Shown: in pieces, positions 49,101-61,091 of the stretch
How the letters are laid out: every line of letters begins with the position of its first letter
How positions within the stretch are numbered: position 1 is the stretch's first letter
Translations under genes and position numbers: made by a program
DNA from: Cannabis sativa
Taxonomy: Eukaryota > Streptophyta > Magnoliopsida > Rosales > Cannabaceae
DNA: 64,000 bases
NCBI RefSeq assembly: GCF_029168945.1
Contig: NC_083602.1
Span: 77,892,600-77,956,599 of the forward strand
Direction: 5' to 3'
Notes under the pieces: generated by a model
Databases searched by the model: none
The model's input: only the letters and a program-made list of their open reading frames with translations
What the model was told of the DNA's origin: nothing

Positions 49101-49992
49101 CGCTCTTAATGATTCATTTTCCGATCTCATATCTCCTGAAATCGAGGCTAAGTTGGATGCTTGGATTAGAAAAGGATTGCTAAAATATCCTAGGTGATTA
49201 TTTTCTTTATCCTGTTTTTATTTTTTTATTTGATTGCATTTCTTTTTATTTTGCCAATTTTTGAATTCAATATTGTTTCTTTGTCGTTTGTTTTTTGATA
49301 TAGGCCTTACAATGTTTACGAGGATGGTGCGAAAAAAATTTCCCCGGGGTTCAGATTAGGTGTAGAATATGTTGAAGATAAAACCTTGTTTTATCATTTG
49401 TCTTGCTGTGACATGTTTATCAATGACTCGGTAATATTTTTTTTCCTTTTAAAATTTTTTATAGTTGTTTTATCATTGATTTTAAGTTTAGTTACTGTTA
49501 TTAAGTTTTTGTAATATTTGTTCACTTTTTTTTGTGTTTCTTTATTGTGTTGTTTCAGCATATGAACACTATCTTCTATTATCTTTGAAAAAAGGGAAAT
49601 ATTCTTCTGCTGTAACAGTGAATTTCGCAACAACTGACTGCCTTTTCGATGATTCCATTCAATCCTTATACCACCAATTCTACAAATCCAAGGCAATGAA
49701 AACAAAGATGTCTCACATCCATGCTGCTCACCCAATAGCGCATTATATAATAGGCTTTCAAATTCCTTGTTCTAAGGCTTGGTATGAAGCCGATCATGTC
49801 CTATTCATCATAAATCTTAAGAAAGAAAGCCATTGGGTTTTTGGCCATCTTGATTTGAATGAGGGGATTATATTTCCTTATAATTCTTCGAGGACTGCCA
49901 AAATGAATTCTGCAGTAAATAATGCAATGAAGGCTTATTCTGTTTTGCTCCCTTTGTTTTTGATCTCCTTGGATTTTGGAAGAATAGGTCTC
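46140..49992 (+). pseudogene. DUF1985/Ulp1-like C48 cysteine protease gene, first part
   Basis: Exons judged from splice signals: 46140-46393 (basic, nuclear-like: KRERAPPKKKSK), 46989-47820, 47939-48259, 48356-48724 (Asp-rich run), 48850-49193, 49304-49430 and 49559 onward, cut by Copia-3 at 49992. DUF1985-like region about 47131-47500 (EFWAKVAGRCIRFSNEEFYL). The last exon starts the Ulp1 fold: VTVNFATTDCLFDDSIQSLY, catalytic His in ESHWVFGHLDL (codon 49831). The expected Asp of the YDS motif is Asn (PYNS, codon 49882). In-frame stops at 47500, 47990 and 48209. One base seems lost near 49976, because the downstream exon continues in another frame. Members of this family resemble SUMO-deconjugating proteases; their role in MULEs is unproven. 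Confidence 0.7.
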
Positions 49993-51881
49993 TATTGGGT
50001 TTTATGCCCTAAATAAAACTCCATTTCAATGTAATCTATTTTATTCAACATCAATAAAGAAACAGAAGTATTTTTCATTCATCTGTGTATGTTTTGGTTC
50101 ACCTTATCAATTGCTTGTCTATTTGGTTTATAAATTCATCTGAAACCCTTTTCACATACTTGATCCTGTTTATTGTGTTGTCAACACTTTGGAAAGTAAA
50201 CATGACTATGTGAATAAAGTGTCCTAGATTTATCAGACACAGGGTTTTACTGCTATGATAATCTACAACAAGAGTTTACTTGCATTTGGAGAAATGCTAT
50301 GTTCTTTCCAAAACATTGGTTAAAGTAAAGCTCAGGTTGGATGCAAGGAGTATGCATCGGAAGGGACCGATATTGAACTTTGACTTAGATTTATTAAAAC
50401 TACCGTAAAATCTATTCAAGTCAAGATCGCCTAGTTGATCCTAGATCAAATGATCTTAATCCTGTTATGATTAGGCTCAATGTTAAGAGGCTATTCATGT
50501 TCTTTGATTTGTTAGTTAAGCCTACTTTTAGGTCAGGGTGATACGTACATTTTGGGAACACGGTAGTGCAATTGAGTGGGAGTGCTAACATAAACATGGA
50601 ATCTATAGCTTCTATCTGGCAAATAGTAAGCAAAGGATGATCTCCTTCGAGCTTGACCAAACGAAAATAAATGGTGGAGTACTCATTTCACATAAGCTGA
50701 AATATCATTTATACGGGGTCAAGTGTTTTAAGGATAAAATACATAGTAGGGTGTAACGGTAATCTAATCTCGTTACAGTGTAGATCATTCATATATAGGA
50801 TCATTGATCAAATTAGGATTATAACAATGGATAACTAATGATGTGTCTATATGGTGGAACATATAGAGCATTCTATATACTGAGAGTGCAATTCTAAGTT
50901 CTATGCGTGGATTCAACGAAAAATTAATAAGTCAGTGAATTTAGGTTATAAATTCTTGATCTGCTTATTGGAAGCTCGGTTATATAGACCCATGGTCCCC
51001 CCACTAGTTGAGATAATATTGCTTGTAAGACTCATATAATTGGTTTTGATTAATCAATTATAATTCTCAAATTAGACTATGTCTATTTGTGAATTTTTCA
51101 CTAAGTAAGGGCGAAATTGTAAAGAAAGAGTTTTAGGGGCATATTTGTTAATTATGATACTTTGTATGGTTCAATTAATAAATATGATAAATGACAATAT
51201 TATTTAATAATTATTTATAGTTATTAAATAGTTAGAATTGACATTTAAATGGTTGAATTAGAAAATAGGCGTTTTTGAGAAAATCAGATGCAAAAGTGAT
51301 AAAACTGCAAAATTACAAAAAGTGAGGCCCAAATCCATACTGCCATGGCCGGCCACTTTTATAGGAATTATCCTATGATATTTTCATTATTTTAATGCCA
51401 AATAATTCAAACCTAACCCTAGTGGAATGCTATAAATAGATAGTGAAGGCTTCAGGAAAATAACACTTTTCATTCAGAAAAACCTGAGCCTTCTCTCTCT
51501 ATACTTGGCCGCCCACTCTCTCTCTCTCTTCTTCCTTAATATTTCAAAATACTTAGTGATTAGAGTAGTGCCCACACATAGCAAGTGATACCTCAATCAT
51601 AGTGAGGAAGATCGTGAAGAAAGACTTTCAGCAAGAAGGAGTTTCAACACTAAAGAATCAGAGAAAGAGATCCAGGTTCAGATCTTGATAATACTCTGCG
51701 ACAGAAAGGATACAAGGGTTAGAGATCTGAACGGAAGGAGTCATATTATTCCGCTGCACCCAATGTAAGGTTTACTAAACTTTATATGTGTTTATTTCAT
51801 CGTTTTAGAAAGTTCACGTTTAAGGTATTCATCAACATACTTGTGAGTAGATCTAAGATCCTGGTAAAATAATTTCTAACA
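49993..51881 (+). repeat. Copia-3 5' LTR
   Basis: 1889 bp. Starts TATTGGG (the G of the terminal TG has mutated; the 3' copy has TGTTGGG) and ends TTCTAACA. TATAAATA at 51431-51438, followed by a CT repeat. Confidence 0.95.
51431..51438 (+). promoter_or_regulatory. TATA box of Copia-3 5' LTR
   Basis: TATAAATA, same context as the other family LTRs; partner at 59765-59772. Confidence 0.65.
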
Positions 51882-51883
51882 AC

Positions 51884-51896
51884 TGGTCTCAGAGCC
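51884..51896 (+). other. Copia-3 primer binding site, one mismatch
   Basis: TGGTCTCAGAGCC; one base different (A to C, fifth position) from the initiator-Met-tRNA match. Confidence 0.8.
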
Positions 51897-52149
51897 ATGG
51901 TAATTGATTTTCTTGCAAGAAATTTGGACTTAAAACGATTGTTTGATGTTTTGGATGGTATCATGTTGTATTGAGTGTTATTTGATGATTGATTGATGTT
52001 TGTGAATTTTCGTGAAAAGTAATTGAATATTTGTTTCTGGAATTATTTTTATTGGATAGTATGGAAAAAATTAAGCAATTTACTTTTTTATAGAACTCAA
52101 TTTTAATTTAATTTGAATTAGTTATGATTTTTTGAAGTTTCGAAAAATA

Positions 52150-52340
52150 TCGGAGTCGTGCAACTACACACGCGCGCGGGCACCAGGCTTGTCCCTCGAA
52201 CAGCACGCGCGCAGACAAGAATTTTGTCTGAATTCCCAGCTTCTGCCCGCGGAAATCATGCTGGAACCCCCCTGCGCCGAGAAGCCTCGGCTGTGCACTC
52301 CCCTGCGCGCGCGGACGAGTATGCACAGCATACCGTTCGT
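52150..52340 (+). other. GC-rich insert in Copia-3 leader
   Basis: About 190 bp rich in CGCGCG motifs (ACACGCGCGCGGGCACC, CACGCGCGCAGACAAG) in an AT-rich background. Copia-1 has only a short stretch at the equivalent place (2430-2490). The overlapping frames on both strands here have no motif. Confidence 0.75.
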
Positions 52341-54033
52341 ACAGCTCGCAATTTTTTCGTTTTTCTTCAATTTTTCATGTTATTTCATGGATTTAACTTT
52401 CGATTTTTTGTGTAGTTCTATATTTAGACATTTACTATTCCTAATTCAATTCTAAATATCATAATTAAATTAATTAATATTTTTTTAATTTAATTCATGA
52501 TACTAGTGTAATTTGAATTTGAAAATAGTAAATATCTATCTTTTTGCTTAATTATCTATCTTATTTTTAAATTTGATTATATATTATCTTATTTTTAAAT
52601 TTAAGGTCAGATATTAAATTTTTTAAATTTATTTATTTTTTAAATAATTTGACCTTATTTAAATTTAAAATAAGATAACTATAATCATGTAATTTTAAAT
52701 AGATGTAAGATATTTTGCTAATTTTTAAATTTTGTTATTTTATTTATTTAAATTAAATCATAAAATCTGAAAAAGATATTTATTTATCTTTTTTAATTTT
52801 TATTTATAAAATAACATTAAATTTTTTAAAGTAGTCAGCAAATTTTGAAATGATATTTAGGTTGGTTGAAACCTAATTTTTCAAAATTGTAGGTTTAATT
52901 TTAAATATTATTTTATTAATTTCGAAAATACATAAATTTTATTTTATTTTATTATTTTTCGAAAATAATTTTTTTTTTATTTAATTAATTTTTCGAAATT
53001 ATTTATTTAAAATTAAATAAATCCTACTTCCAACTATCCAGCTAACCTTGTTGCAGGAGTATGTGTTTTAGCTTGTTTGTAAGTTTTTATAACCTATTAT
53101 TGCTTGATTGCAAATAGCCATGGTTAACTTGTTGACAGATCCAATGATCTGATTTTAACTCATGGCTCCCTTGGTCAAGTAAATAATTTGTAACAGGTAT
53201 ATTTACAATCTTCTTTCATCTGTGTATGACCTAGCAACATGATAGGATCCATCCAAATTGTGTGCCTATGTGAGCCTATGTCTTTAATTTTATTATAGAT
53301 GCATATAGGTTGTTGTTGCTAAATAAAATATCATAGTTTTTGATAGATTTTATTTAGGCCCATTTAGTTTTTGGGCCTATTCAATTAATAACAGTTGTTC
53401 ATTTTAAGGTTAAATTCCTCTCTTTTGGGCCTTGTGTGAGAGTTGGGAGCCATAGAAGTGGGTACGACATACTGAACCCAGCACCCCCTCACATGAACCA
53501 CCCCAATTGTGAAGGCCCATTTGCCTGATTTGAATAACTGTACTAGGTTAATTAAATTAGTTTAACCTAATAAAATTGATTAGCAACATAATTAATTTCA
53601 TTTATTTTGAAATTAATTTAAGAAAACCATAGTTTAAAGAATTTTATATTCTAAGCTAAACTATATGTATTTTCTTGTATTTAATTAAATAAAGAATTAT
53701 AACCATCTAGATTCTTTCTGAAGCTTAATTTAAATTTTTCATTAAATATTCCTATTTAAGTTGATATTTAGTTATCTATAACTAATCAACTTAAATCTGA
53801 ATATCTTTTGGATTTAAAATTTCAAAATTAAGTTGATGAATTTTAGGCATTGGTTATTAAGATTCTTTAGATATTTTTTAAGCTGATATCTTTTTTAAAT
53901 ATCAACTTAAAATGGAATATTTTCAAATTAAGTGGTTACAACTTAATTTAAATTTAATTAAGTCTAATTTGAAAGATATTTAACTTGATTTTTTAGATTC
54001 TTCTAAAAACAACTTAAACAAGATATTGTCAAA

Positions 54034-54273
54034 TTTGTTCCATTATATTCGAATTTATTTTTCGAATTTAAATAATAATTGAAATTTAATTAAAGTTGAT
54101 TTTTTATTTAAACCAACTTTAATTTGTAATTTTTCATTATTATAATATGGAACTTGTTCGATATTTATTCGAATTTATTTTTCAAATTTAAATAATAATT
54201 GAAATTTAATTAAAGTTGATTTTTTATTTAAACCAACTTTAATTTGTAATTTTTCATTATTATAATATGGAAC
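54034..54273 (+). repeat. 120-bp tandem duplication in Copia-3 leader
   Basis: 54061-54120 and 54181-54240 are identical except for one base; the whole unit spans about 54034-54153 and 54154-54273. Confidence 0.92.
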
Positions 54274-54317
54274 AGATGATTAAATAAAATACATATTTTT
54301 TTTTTAAATAATGAGCT

Positions 54318-54700
54318 TTAATCAAAAGATATTCGATCTCCATTGTTGGTCTTACAATAGTTAAATATTTTCAATATAACCTCGAGACGCTAGACTTCGT
54401 CCCCCTATGGATGGTTATTCGTTGAACACTTTTAACACCGTAAGATTTCAGTTGACAAGTGTTTTGTGAGTTTTCGTCTCTATTAGACTCTCCCCTACGG
54501 TGACTACTTAGAGATAAACTCATAAAACATGAAGCAATGGTGGAAGCTCATAAAATGAGAATAACCTTGACTCTCGCCTACCGGGACAACGTTGGATTCT
54601 CATTTTGATCGAATAAAAGGTTGCTAAAATGTTTAATTTTAGATGAGCTGACTACTCTATTCAACTAATGTTATCTTTGACTCTCGCCTACCGGGACACT
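54318..54700 (+). other. Conserved leader module B (Copia-3)
   Basis: Diverged version of the Copia-1/Copia-2 block. It keeps ATTCGATCTCCATTGTTGG at the left and both copies of TTGACTCTCGCCTACCGGGAC (54567-54587, 54677-54697) about 110 bp apart; the hairpin part is altered (CCCCCTATGGATGG). Confidence 0.7.
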
Positions 54701-54935
54701 GTATTTCATTATGTTGGAAACTTTGGAAAATAAACTATGTTAGATTTAGTATTTTTATAACATATGTGGTTATTTTGTTATTTTCTGAACTTGTGTATGA
54801 ATTTGAACCAAAACCTTACTTTTGTTTTATTGATGTGTTGTAGTGCCAATAACCCTCTTCCCATTCCACTCCTAGTTAATATCTTGGCAATTGAACTTGA
54901 AGTTATAAACTCCTTGTCAGAGTAATACTTCACAT

Positions 54936-57900
54936 ATGCTCACGATGGACATTAAATTCCAGAAAGCAGGTAAGCTGGGAATTGTTCACTCTGAAGAGCA
55001 AATAGTTCATACCTCCATAAATCCTACTATTTCGAGCTTAGTTGAGAAGATAAGAGAAAGTGATTTCACTTCCTCAAGTTATACTTCACAACAAATTGTA
55101 CCATCAAGAACAACAAATCACAAACGAATAAGCAGTGATGCTTTAGTCTTCGAATCATGTGTGTTAGAGAATGATAAATCCATTTGGATTCTTGATTCTG
55201 GGTCTACAAACCATGTAAGTTGTTCGTTACAATTGCTTGAGAATTGGAATTATTTGAAATTCGGAGAGTTGAAACTTAAGGTTGGTAATGGCGAAATGGT
55301 TTCGGTTAGAGCTAGAGGAAAAGCCAAACTCAAGTTTCAAAACAGAATTTTGGAATTAGACAATATCTTATACACGCCAAATTTCAGTAGAAACTTGGTT
55401 TCTGTTTCATGCTTACAATTGCAACAATACAAATTAGATTTTTCGAGTTTCGGTTCTACCATTTCTCGAAATGACATTCAGATTTGTGTTGCATCCATGG
55501 AATAGGGGGTTTATGTTCTTAGACCAGAAACACCATTTGCCCTACATAACAAACTTTTTAAAGTAGCTAAACCTAGAAACCACAAAAAGCAAAAGATCGT
55601 TGATAATAATGAAACATATCTATGGCATTTACGTTTAGGTCATATAGGCTTTGATAGACTCAATAGGCTAACCAAAGACGGTCCATTGAAAAATGTCGTC
55701 TTAGGTGAACTGCCAGTATGCGAGTCCTGCCTAGAAGGAAAAATGACTAAACGTTCTTTCTCTGCAAAGGGAGAGCGTGCCAAACAACCCCTAGGGTTAG
55801 TGCATTCCGATGTCTGCGGACCTTTGAATGTAAAAGCCTGAGGTGGTTATGAGTACTTTGTCACTTTCATTGACGATTACTCTAGATATGGACATATTTA
55901 CCTTATGCATAAGAAATCTGAAACATTTGCAAAGTTTCAGGAATTTCACGCATTGGCTCAAAACCAATTAGGTAAATCATTAAAGATCTTGCGAACTGAT
56001 AGGGGTGGAGAATATATGGATATGCAATTCAAAGATCATTTAATTGAACTTGGAATTGAATCCCAATTAACCGCCCCTAGCACTCCACAACAAAATGGAG
56101 TTGCAGAAAGACGGAATCGCATGCTTTTGGAAATGGTTAGGTCCATGCTTATTTTTTCAACTCTACCTACGTCCTTCTGGGGATATGCAATTCAGATGGC
56201 AACCGACATTTTAAATGTTGTTCCATCTAAATCAATCCCTAAGACACCTTTAGAACTACGGATTGGTCGTACACCTAGTTTACGCCATTACAGAATCTGT
56301 GGGTACCATGCTCATGTCTTAAGAAAGAAAGACGACAAACTTGAGTCACGAACTGAAGTTTGCATGTTTGTCGAAAATTCTAAAGAGACTAGGGGTGGAC
56401 TATTTTATAGTCGCAAGGATGATAAAGTGTTTGTCTCAACAAACGCCACTTTCCTTGAAGATGACTATATTAAGAATTTCAAATCACAAAGTAAAGTAGT
56501 GTTGGAGGAAATGCTTTTAGATATAAGTCCTTCCAATGTTCCGTCCTCTTCCACTCGTGAAGAAGACAATCCCACTCCCTCAGTCGAACCAACTGAGAGA
56601 ACTACTACCAAAGTTCCTGTTCAGAAGATCACCGCTCCTCGTCGTAGTGGGAGGGTTTCAACCAAACCAGCTCGTTATGGCTTGGATGGTGAAATCAATA
56701 TGGTCGTTGGTGACGGTATTGAAGACGATCCATTAACCTATAAACAGGCAATGGCTAGTCCGCAACGGAAACGATGGTCGGCCGGCATGGATTCAGAAAT
56801 GGATTCCATGAAAAAGAACAAAGTCTGGGAATATGTAGACGCACCTGACGACTATCATCCGATAGGATGCAAGTGGGTTTACAAGAAGAAAAGAGGAGCT
56901 GGAGGCGAAGTCGAAACTTTTAAAGCTATACTTGTAGCCAAGGGTTATACCCAAAGAGAAGGCGTGGACTATGAGGAAACTTTTAGTCCTGTTGCCATGC
57001 TCAAATCCATCCGAATTCTTCTCTCCATAGCTGCTGCTTTCGGTTATGAAATCTGGCAAATGGATGTCAAGACTGCCTTCCTTAATGGGGTACTTGAAGA
57101 AACCATCTATATGGAGCAACCAGAAGGCTATGTTCTTCCAGGGCAGGCAAAGAAAGTTTGCAAGTTAAATAGGTCTATCTATGGACTTAAGCAAGCTTCT
57201 CGCTCATGGAACAAAAGGTTTGATGAAATCATCAAGACCTACGACTTTCTTCAGAATGAAGATGAACCTTGTGTTTATCAACTCAAGGAAGACCAAGTAG
57301 TAGTATTCCTGGTCCTTTATGTTGATGACATTTTGATTATTGGAAACAATATCAAGAAAATGAATCACATCAAGGAATGGCTCAACACTCAATTCGATAT
57401 GAAAGATTTGGGTGAAGTAGCCTATGTTCTTGGTATTCAGATTATCAGAAACCGGAAGAACAGATCTCTTGCTCTCTCTCAAACAACCTACATTGACAAA
57501 GTTTTAGAGAGATTCTCCATGAACAACACCAATGGGGAAAACATGCCTTCTAGATATGGTATTCGTCTATCTAAGGAACAGTCTCCAACTGATCCTCAAG
57601 AGATAGAGGACATGGCAAAAATTCCCTATGCTTCTGCAGTTGGAAGTCTAATGCATGCAATGTTATGCACTAGACCTGACATCTGCTATGCAGTTGGAAT
57701 CGTGAGCAGGTATCAGTCAAATCCAGGACAGCAACATTGTAATGCAGTTAAGTATATTCAGAAATACTTAAAGAGTACAAGGAATCTTGTGTTAGTCTAC
57801 AAGGGTGGTGCTTTAAATCCCATAGGCTACACTGATTCGGATTTCCAGGCAAGTCTTGAAGACAGGAAATCTACATCTGGGATGGTGTTTACTCTTGGGG

Positions 57901-58295
57901 GTGGAGCAGTGGTTTGGAGAAGTGCAAAACAAACCGCGATATCGAACTCAACTATGGAAGCTGAATACATAGCTGCAGCCGAAGCTGCTAAAGAACTTGT
58001 CTGGCTAAGAAAGTTCTTCACCAGTATCGGTGTCGTGCCTGGAATGGAAAAGCCTCTGGTCCTACTTTGTGATAATAATAGAGCAATAGCCAACAGTAAG
58101 GAACCTCGAAGCCACAAGAGAAGCAAACACATTGAAAGGAAGTATCACATCATCAGAGAATATGTGGCAAGAGGGGATGTACTAGTTGAGAAAGTGGACA
58201 CAGAAGATAACTTAGTTGATCCATTCACCAAAGTCTTGGCCGTGACTGCATTTGAAAAGCACCGTCAGAATTTAGGATTAATTGATATGTACTGA
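54936..58295 (+). pseudogene. Copia-3 Pol: protease, integrase, RT, RNase H
   Basis: One frame of about 1120 codons with only two stops, TAG 55503-55505 and TGA 55839-55841, both single-base changes. Protease: ILDSGSTNH with catalytic Asp at 55194. GAG-pre-integrase zinc module (WHLRLGH, CESCLEGK, 55620-55745). Integrase with D at 55809, D at 55998 (RTDRGGEY) and E at 56106 (NGVAERRN). RT from about 56800 with AFLNGVLEETIYM and catalytic YVDD at 57318-57329. RNase H with TDSDF, MEAEYIAA and LCDNNRAIA, ending at LGLIDMY (stop 58293-58295). The first ~65 codons match no Gag. The protein would mature and integrate element cDNA. Looks Tork/Angela-like (tentative). Confidence 0.9.
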
Positions 58296-58315
58296 TTAGT
58301 TTTATATTAGTGCAA

Positions 58316-58324
58316 GTGGGAGTT
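58316..58324 (+). other. Copia-3 polypurine tract
   Basis: GTGGGAGTT immediately before the 3' LTR, same context as Copia-1 and Copia-2. Confidence 0.75.
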
Positions 58325-60215
58325 TGTTGGGTTTTAGGCCCTAAATAAAACTCCATTTCAATGTAATCTATTTTATTCAACATCAATAAAGAAACAGAAG
58401 TATTCTTCATTCATTTGTGTATGTTTTGGTTCACCTTATCAATTGCTTGTCTATTTGATTTATAAATTCATGTGAAACCCTTTTCACATACTTGATCCTG
58501 TTTATTGTGTTGTCAACACTTTGGAAAGTAAACATGACTATGTGAATAAAGTTTCCTAGATTTATCAGACACAGGGTTTTACTGATATGATAATCTACAA
58601 AAAAGAGTTTACTTGCATTTGGAGAAATGCTATGTTATTTCCAGAACATTGGTTAAAGTAAAGCTCAGGTTGGATGCATGGAGTATGCATCAGAAGGGAC
58701 CGATATTGAACTTTGACTAAGATTTATTAAACTTACCGTAAAATCTATTCAAGTAAATATCGCCTAGTTGATCCTAGATCAAATGATCTTAATCCTGTTA
58801 TGATTAGGCTCAATCTTAAGAGGCTATTCGTGTTCTTTGATTTGTTAGTTAAGCCTACTTTTAGGTCAGGGTGATACGTACATTTTGGGAACACGGTAGT
58901 GCAATTGAGTGGGAGCGCTAACATAAACATGGAATCTATAGCTTCTATCTGGCGAATAGTAAGCAAAGGATGATCTCCTTCGAGCTTGACCAAACAAAAA
59001 TAAATGGTGGAGTACTCATTTCACATAAGCTGAAATATCATTTATACGGGGTCAAGTGTTTTAAGGATAAAATACATAGTAGGGTGAACGGTAATCTAAT
59101 CCCTTTACAGTGTAGATCATTCATATAGAGGATCATTGATCAAATTGGGATTATAACAATGGATAACTAATGATGTGTCTATATGGTGGAACATATAGAG
59201 CATTCTATATACTGAGAGTGCAATTATAAGTTCTATGCGTGGATTCAACGAAAAATTAATAAGTCAGTGAATTTAGGTTATAAATTCTTGATCTGCTTAT
59301 TGGAAGCTCAGTTATATAGACCCATGGTCCCCCCACTAGTTGAGATAATATTGCTTGTAAGACTCATCTAATTGGTTTTGATTAATCAATTATAATTCTC
59401 AAATTAGACTATGTCTATTTGTGAATTTTTCACTAAGTAAGGGCGAAATTGTAAAGAAAGAGTTTTAGGGGCATATTTGTTAATTATGATATACTTTGTA
59501 TGGTTCAATTAATAAATATGATAAATAAAAATATTATTTAATAATTATTTATAGTTATTAAATAGTTAGAATTGGCATTTAAATGGTTGAATTAGAAAAT
59601 TGGCATTTTTGAGAAAATCAGATGCAAAAGTGATAAAACTGCAAAATTGTAAAAAGTGAGGCCCAAATCCATACTACCATGGCGGGCCACTTTTATAGGA
59701 ATTATCCTCTGATATTTTCATTATTTTAATGCCAAATAATTCAAACCTAACCCTAGTGGAATGCTATAAATAGATAGTGAAGGCTTCAGGAAAATAACAC
59801 TTTTCATTCAGAAAAAACTGAGCCTTCTCTCTCTATACTTGGCCGCCCACTCTCTCTCTCTCTTCTTCCTTAATATTTCGAAATACTTAGTGATTAGAGT
59901 AGTGCCCATACACAGCAAGTGATACCTCAATCATAGTGAGGAAGATCGTGAAGAAAGACTTTCAGCAAGAAGGAGTTTCAGCACTAAAGAATCAGAGAAA
60001 GAGATCCAGGTTCAAATCTTGATAATACTCTGGGACAGAAAGGATACAAGGGTTAGAGATCTGGATGGAAGGAGTCATATTATTCCGCTGCACCCAATGT
60101 AAGGTTTACTAAACTTTATATGTGTTTATTTCATCGTTTTAGAAAGTTCATGTTTAGGGTGTTAATCAACATACTTGTGAGTAGATCTAAGATCCTGGTA
60201 AAATAATTTCCAACA
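58325..60215 (+). repeat. Copia-3 3' LTR
   Basis: 1891 bp, TGTTGGG... to ...TTCCAACA; target duplication GTCTC follows at 60216-60220. Confidence 0.95.
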
Positions 60216-60220
60216 GTCTC

Positions 60221-60578
60221 ATGTTCCTGATTTAGGTTCTGACCTGAAAGCTCCTCTAAGAGTTGTGGAGATTGCTAGTCTTCCATCTCAGCAGAAAAAG
60301 TGAGTTGTTATTTTTAAATTTTTTTTACGTTGTATAATAGTTGTTGAACTTTTTTGTTTTCCTTTTTTGAAAATAGTAATTGCGGAGCATTTGTGGCTGC
60401 ATTTGCTGAGTTCTTCATCCATGGGAAAGATGTCCCAGGTGACTTTAGCATCAAAGGTTACCGCACTCGACTTGCTGCCCTCTTGTTCTCGTATGGTCAA
60501 AGGAAAAATGATGAAAGTATTGATAGTGAGGATGAGAAGCAGAGCAAGTCTTTCAAGGCTTCTAAATTGAAAAAGTAG
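60221..60578 (+). pseudogene. DUF1985/Ulp1-like protease gene, last part
   Basis: Continuation of the exon cut by Copia-3: SHVPDLGSDLKAPLRVVEI then LPSQQKN, donor at 60299/60300. After a 77-bp intron (acceptor AAATAG at 60376) the final exon 60377-60578 has the catalytic Cys in NNCGAFVAAFAEFF (codon 60381), with Gln just upstream as in the C48 family, and ends in a Lys/Ser-rich tail with stop at 60576-60578. The frame differs by one base from the upstream piece. Confidence 0.7.
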
Positions 60579-61091
60579 GGTCATTTTATGGAAAACTTTG
60601 TTGTTCTTGGTTGATTTTCATTTCAGACAATATTTAGTTTTTTAAAGTTTTTAGGTACTCTATACGTTTTATATTATGGAACTGGTTATCAACTTATAGG
60701 ATATTTGAAATTAACCATTATATTATGTTCATTTCTTTTTATGTTTTAACAGCAACTGTGTTATGATTTTACAATTAATTTTGTTGGTAGTCAAAATATT
60801 TATCATTTAATTTTTGTCATCTTATCTTAATAGGTTACCAACTGTTATGCAACTTTATTTTTCTTCTTATGATACAACTTATAAAAACTCATATCTAACT
60901 TTTAAAACTATTTCTTTTGAAATTCTTTATGTAATAAATTCTTAATAAGTATCACAACTGTCCAGAAAATATTTTGCAACTACTAGTAAATTATTTCAAC
61001 TTTACCAATTAATAGCAATCTATCAAAACTAACATTTCATGCTGTCAAAATTCTCATAGAGATTTAAACAATTCAAATAATTCTTATGTAT
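60579..61091. other. Convergent spacer between the Ulp1-like gene and MudrA end
   Basis: About 510 bp, AT-rich, holds the 3' ends of both genes; TATGCAACTTTATTTTTC-like repeats, no frame. Confidence 0.5.

Larger units (their letters stand above)
51897..54935 (+). other. Copia-3 long non-coding leader
   Basis: AT-rich, with a GC-rich insert (about 52150-52340), module A (53021-53590), a 120-bp duplication (54034-54273), and module B (54318-54700, with motif copies at 54567-54587 and 54677-54697). The place where Copia-1 has gag is replaced by about 200 bp of unrelated sequence. Confidence 0.75.
49993..60215 (+). mobile_element. Copia-3: Ty1/copia element with nearly intact pol, no gag
   Basis: Insertion into the Ulp1-like exon, flanked by GTCTC (49988-49992 and 60216-60220). 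LTRs 49993-51881 and 58325-60215; primer site 51884-51896; polypurine tract 58316-58324. A ~3-kb leader is followed by a single pol frame from 54936 to 58295 with two stops. No Gag capsid or zinc knuckle is found. Same family as Copia-1 and Copia-2 but a separate subfamily. Confidence 0.93.

Noticed and set aside
52108..52455. Four overlapping frames on both strands in the GC-rich leader block
   Set aside because: Open because GC-rich sequence has few stops; no homology seen.
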